Below, in pieces: positions 59,092-64,000 of a stretch of 64,000 nucleotides of DNA. The notes under the pieces were generated by a model that was not told where the DNA came from, did no database searches, and worked only from the letters and a program-made list of their open reading frames with translations. Position numbers and translations under genes: made by a program. This stretch comes from Pisolithus tinctorius. Lineage: Eukaryota; Basidiomycota; Agaricomycetes; Boletales; Pisolithaceae. Positions within the stretch are counted from its first letter, which is position 1. Each line of letters begins with the position of its first letter. The stretch spans positions 3,844,001 through 3,908,000 of the forward strand of contig JANFAH010000003.1 of NCBI GenBank assembly GCA_024663395.1. Direction: 5' to 3'.

Positions 59092-61080
59092 TGTGAGTCA
59101 AAGTGTGGACTGCTGGTATAAACCAAACAAATCCAACACCAAAGACAAATAATGTGCGAGTGGTGGTTTGCCTCCACAGAACCTGGAGTGCAGAGAAACC
59201 TAAATGTGTGGGGGGGACTTCAAGTAGAGGGCTCCTGGTGCAAGTTGTTGATGAGTTACACAGGAGAGGATGAATGAATGCTGATTGAGAAGGGGATGCT
59301 GAACAGAGCAGGGGTGTTCAGCCAAAAGGACTTGGGAGTAATGGATTTCGATAGAATATGCTCCTGGCACAAGTCGATGATGAGTTATGCAGGAGTGGAA
59401 GAATGACTAAACAAGAGGTTGCTGACTAAGCACTGATGATACTGCTGATGATGAATGAAGGTAGATAGACCCTTGATGGAGCCTCAACTACCAAGGATGA
59501 TGGATGGTGACAGATAGACTCTTCCAAATGAGCCTCAACTGTTGATGACGACATATGCACTGAACTGGCTGCTGAGTGACTTCTGGTTCACTTCCTGATT
59601 GCTTTTTTTTGTAGCTAAGTACATGGGGGTTTATATACTGTGGGGGGGGCACAGCTTGTGACAAACAAGGCACAAACACTTGGTAAGTAATGAGTAAGGA
59701 CTGAGTAATCATGATGAGTAAGTGAGAAATGAAAAGTAAGCAAGCAAAGAAGATTGGTAAGTATTGGCAATGAACGAGTCAAGGATAGTCAAAATATCAC
59801 AAAATGAGTCAAATAGAATCAGAAACTGAGGAAGTGCACTGATATCACATTAGGGGGTGGCAATGCAAGTTAGATCTCGGTGGAGACATCTCTAGATCCA
59901 AAGATGGCATGACAGATGGACAGTGTTTCCAGATAGGGAAGTATTAATTCCAGAATTGAAGGGCATGAGTCAGGTGTCAAAGGGGGCTAGGGCATTGGGG
60001 GTCTGTGGGGCAATGAGAGCATATGTGATCATGTCTCCCACCCTTCCATCCTCTCAGCAAAGTTAACAAAAACTTCATGAACAGGGCTCAGTCATGAAGT
60101 TTTTGTTAACTTTGCTGAGAGGATGGAAGGGTGGGAGACATGATCACATATGCTCTCATTGCCCCACAGACCCCCAATGCCCTAGCCCCCTTTGACACCT
60201 GACTCATGCCCTTCAATTCTGGAATTAATACTTCCCTATCTGGAAACACTGTCCATCTGTCATGCCATCTTTGGATCTAGAGATGTCTCCACCGAGATCT
60301 AACTTGCATTGCCACCCCCTAATGTGATATCAGTGCACTTCCTCAGTTTCTGATTCTATTTGACTCATTTTGTGATATTTTGACTATCCTTGACTCGTTC
60401 ATTGCCAATACTTACCAATCTTCTTTGCTTGCTTACTTTTCATTTCTCACTTACTCATCATGATTACTCAGTCCTTACTCATTACTTACCAAGTGTTTGT
60501 GCCTTGTTTGTCACAAGCTGTGCCCCCCCCACAGTATATAAACCCCCATGTACTTAGCTACAAAAAAAAGCAATCAGGAAGTGAACCAGAAGTCACTCAG
60601 CAGCCAGTTCAGTGCATATGTCGTCATCAACAGTTGAGGCTCATTTGGAAGAGTCTATCTGTCACCATCCATCATCCTTGGTAGTTGAGGCTCCATCAAG
60701 GGTCTATCTACCTTCATTCATCATCAGCAGTATCATCAGTGCTTAGTCAGCAACCTCTTGTTTAGTCATTCTTCCACTCCTGCATAACTCATCATCGACT
60801 TGTGCCAGGAGCATATTCTATCGAAATCCATTACTCCCAAGTCCTTTTGGCTGAACACCCCTGCTCTGTTCAGCATCCCCTTCTCAATCAGCATTCATTC
60901 ATCCTCTCCTGTGTAACTCATCAACAACTTGCACCAGGAGCCCTCTACTTGAAGTCCCCCCCACACATTTAGGTTTCTCTGCACTCCAGGTTCTGTGGAG
61001 GCAAACCACCACTCGCACATTATTTGTCTTTGGTGTTGGATTTGTTTGGTTTATACCAGCAGTCCACACTTTGACTCACA
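59092..61080. repeat. Inverted repeat, 989-bp arms around an 11-bp spacer
   Basis: Left arm 59092-60080, spacer ACAGGGCTCAG (60081-60091), right arm 60092-61080. Every block I compared across both arms is identical, including homopolymers, and homology stops sharply at both outer ends. Each arm holds CAGTATATAAACCCCCATG (right arm near 60533), a TATA-type promoter, so the arms look like LTR sequence in divergent orientation. Right of the repeat the old pol begins at once. Identity in an otherwise decayed setting suggests a very recent event or an assembly fold-back. Confidence 0.9.
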
Positions 61081-61113
61081 CCACTGATAGATTGGAAAAC
61101 CAGCAAGGTCAAA

Positions 61114-64000
61114 ATGGGCAGATGTCTGGCTAGATGCCAACAGTTGGCCCCTAAAATGTCATTTGAACACAAGGTCAAGAAACTTGAAAGAGAAGCCATG
61201 GACTCTTACATAACCTGGATTCGAAACCTAGGAATGGACAAACCAAAAACAGATAAAACCCCTGAGGAACTTGTTCCAAAAGCATATCACAAATATTTAT
61301 TGGTCTTTTCTGAAAAGGAGTCCAAGCACATGCCACTTAGGAAACCTTGGGACCACACTATAGAACTAAAGGAGTCATTTGTACCAAAAAAGGGAAGGTT
61401 GATCCCTCTCTCCCCTGATGAGCAAAAAGAAGTCAGTGACTTCATGGATGGTCAGCTCAGGAAGGGTTATATACAGCCTAGTAAATCGCCGCAAACCTCT
61501 CCAGTGTTCTTTGTCCCTAAGAAGGACAGAAAGAAACACATGGTCCAGGACTATCATTATTTAAACGAGCATACTGTCAAGAACTCATTCCCTCTCCCTC
61601 TAATATCTCAACTTGTGGACAAGCTGAAAGGTTGCAAACTCTTCATGAAGATGGATCTCCACTGGGGTTACAACAATGTTAGGATCAAAGAAGGAGACAA
61701 GTGAAAGCTGGTTTCATATGTCATTGCAGAGCTTTTGAGCCCCTGGTCATGTTCTTCAGGCTTTGTAACTCACCCACCACATTCCAGAACATGATGAACA
61801 ATATCTTTGGTGATATGGAAGATGTACTTGTTGTCTACATTGATGACCTAATGATATTTACAAAAACAGACAATCAGGAGGAACACAACAGGATCATGCT
61901 GGAGGTGCTCAGAAGGTTGAAGATAAATGACCTATTTGTCAAACCACAGAAGTGTATCTTCAGACAACAAGAGGTAAACTTTTTAGGAATGATAGTTGGC
62001 GTTAACAGAGTACGTATGGACCCTGCCAAAATCTCTGCTGTGCAAGATTGGCCCATACCTACCAATGTTTGTGGAGTTCACGGCTTCCTCAGCCTAGCAA
62101 ACTTCTACTGATGGTTCATTAAGGACTTTGCACAGATCACGAAACCCCTAAATAATCTCACAAAGAAGGACCTTCCCTTCGTCTGGGATGACAAGTGTCA
62201 GGTAGCATTTAATACACCCAAAGAAGCCTTTACCACTGCCCCTATCCTTATGTTTCCCAATCAAGATCAGAGGTTTCGGTTAGAAATGGATGCTTCAGAC
62301 TATGCCACTGGAGCAGTGCTCTCAGTAGAATGTGATGACAGTCTTTGGAGACCTGTCACCTACTCCAGTCACTCTCTATCTGGGGCTGAACTTAACTATA
62401 CAGTTCACAACAAAGAAATGCTGGCCATTATCCACACACTTGAACAATGGCATCATTACCTCGAGGCTACCCCATACCAGTTTGAAATTTGGACAGACCA
62501 TCATAACCTCAAGTGGTTTATGACTGCACAGAAGCTTCAACCATGCCAGGCACGTTGGGTGCAGTACTTTAGTCAGTTTAACTGTATCATAGTTCACAAG
62601 CCCAGAGTCACAATGGGAAGACCAGATGCCCTGCAAGATGAGAGGACTTTGTAGAAGGAAAAGAAAGGGCAAAGTCAGAAGAGTCCCTATTTATAAACCA
62701 GAGTCAGGTTCACTTGGTAAAACTAGAAAATCCCTTCATGGAAGATTTGCAGATTGAATCCACTAAAGCCGAAGGAGTTCCCACCAGATGTGAGCTCCAA
62801 GGCAGTCTTCATTACGATGGAGAAAAGGTCTGGGTGCCTAGTGCACTAAGAAGGAAGTTGCTTAATGCTTTCCATGACTCTCCCCTAGCAGGACATCATG
62901 GAATAAAAGGAACTCAGGAGTTGATCACATGCTGGTTCACATGGTCCACCTTGAAACCTGATATAGAAGAGTATGTGAAGCATTGCCAAACATGCCAAGC
63001 CAGCAAGTCTGGAAATAGGCCACCTGCAGGAGAACTTAAACCTTTACCTGTCCCTGACAGGCCTTGGAGAGAATTGACAACCAACTTTATGGACCTAGGA
63101 GTCAAGGGATCTTCTGGAAAGTCCCATGTCCTAGTCATTGTTGACAGGTTCTCTAAGGAAGCAGAGTTCATCCCCTGCACTGTGGAAGAAACAGCTGCTA
63201 GTACAGCTTGACTTTACCTAATGCATGTGTGGAAACACCACAGACTTCCAGACTCTATCATATTGAACTGAGGCCCACAGTTTGCCTCTTCCTTCATGAA
63301 GGAGCTATTTAAAATGTTAGGAGTACAACAGAAGCTCTCTACAGCTTTCCACCCACAAACAGATGGACAAATGGAGCAGTTGAACTGTGAGATCCAACAA
63401 TATTTAGAGATGTATGCCAACCAACAGCAGGCTCATTGGGAAGAATGGCTACCTTTGGCTCAGTTTGCATACAACAACTCTGCTTCATCTTCTACTGGCA
63501 AGTGCCCCTTCAAAGTTACCTGATCCTATAGACCTAGGATGGGCATCAAAACAATGACATTGAAGGTAGAAGCAGCAGAGGAAATCGCCAAATCCTGGTT
63601 CTAGGTGTTCCAGGATGTCAAAGCAAACCTTGCCAAGGTGCGTTCCCAGCAGAAGCAACAAGCAGATAGATGCCACTCATCTGCCCCTTCTTACTCCATT
63701 GGGTCTCAGGTCTGGCTAGCTACAGACCATCTGTCCTTGAAAGAATGGCAGAGCTGTAAACTCTCCGAAAAGTGGATTGGACCATATGAAGTTCTGGAAG
63801 TACTTCCAAATGCTCTTAAGTTAAAGTTGCTGCACAACATGAGGATTCACCTGGTTGTGAATGTCTCATGGGTTAAACCTTATCTCAGTGCTCTTGATGG
63901 GCAGCCTGTTAACAGGCCTGGACCGCAGAGGGTTACTGATGAAGGAGATGTCAAATATGAGGTTGAATATGTTGTTGACTCCTGTTTGAAATGTGGAGCT
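61114..64000 (+). pseudogene. Ty3/Gypsy pol (RT, RNase H, integrase), broken and cut by the window end
   Basis: RT begins with the family's lead-in (LVPKAYHKYLLVFSEKES, PLRKPWDHTIELKE, RKGYIQPSKSPQTSPVFFV), then MKMDLHWGYNNVRI, a one-base loss near 61702 (TGAAAGCT where TGG AAA GCT is expected), RLCNSPTTFQNMMN and the catalytic VVYIDDLMIF. RNase H: LEMDASDYATGAVLS and LNYTVHNKEMLAII. Integrase from 62714: finger in HDSPLAGHHGIKG to HCQTCQ, FMDLGVKG, then LN followed by TGA and GPQFASSF, where the second catalytic Asp is Asn and the next Arg codon is TGA. A chromodomain-like end (KYEVEYVVDS) is cut at 64000. Several stops are CGA to TGA. No CpG occurs from 62817 to 63585. No protease or gag lies between it and the inverted repeat. 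Confidence 0.9.

Noticed and set aside
59488..59712. 75-codon frame repeated at 60460-60684 as a conserved small gene
   Set aside because: The two copies are identical only because they lie in the two arms of the inverted repeat; the text has no protein character.

Overview
The window is nuclear DNA of a filamentous basidiomycete, almost certainly an agaricomycete. Genes are split by many short GT...AG introns (about 50-90 bp). Recognisable products include a Chs5-type protein, a secreted chitin deacetylase, a DUF6534-like seven-helix protein, tandem P450 genes, a fungal homeobox protein, the AAA+ helicase Rvb2 and mitochondrial ribosomal protein L2. I see no rRNA, tRNA, CRISPR or bacterial-type operon.

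Layout: 1-8.6 kb holds decayed or partial genes (an MFS transporter, a Ser/His-rich protein, a Chs5-like fragment, a chitin deacetylase with four stop codons) and a 141-144 bp tandem repeat. 8.6-12.2 kb is a CpG-poor, AT-rich mobile-element island with a Helitron helicase remnant. 12.2-22.8 kb carries four paralogues of one multi-pass membrane protein; only the last (21523-22738) reads through without a break. 22.8-26.3 kb holds little I can support. 26.3-34.3 kb is the housekeeping core: DUF6534-like protein, an RS/Lys-Glu-rich protein, Rvb2 and mitochondrial L2 transcribed divergently from a 165-bp gap, then a homeobox gene. 34.7-39.7 kb is a tandem P450 duplication; the second copy is intact over ten exons (539 aa). 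40.1-42.9 kb is a hAT transposon with visible inverted ends, next to a third, internally deleted P450 relic.

From 44.4 kb to the end the window is retrotransposon. An old CpG-depleted Ty3/Gypsy-type gag region (44.4-47.8 kb) and a compatible pol region (61.1-64 kb, cut by the window end) flank a nearly complete 10,044-bp LTR element (48186-58229). That element has two 654-bp LTRs, a primer-binding site touching the gag ATG, gag-protease and RT-RNase H-integrase frames joined by a canonical -1 slippery heptamer, and an unusual spliced antisense gene before the 3' LTR. A 989-bp inverted repeat with an 11-bp spacer (59092-61080) lies between the element and the old pol.

Two mutation patterns run through the window. 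In host genes, every frameshift I could place against a paralogue or family expectation is an extra base, even in essential genes such as mitochondrial L2 and RVB2. This points to uncorrected assembly errors at least as much as to gene death. In mobile elements and relics, many stops are CGA to TGA and CpG is almost absent, as expected of methylated, deaminated DNA.
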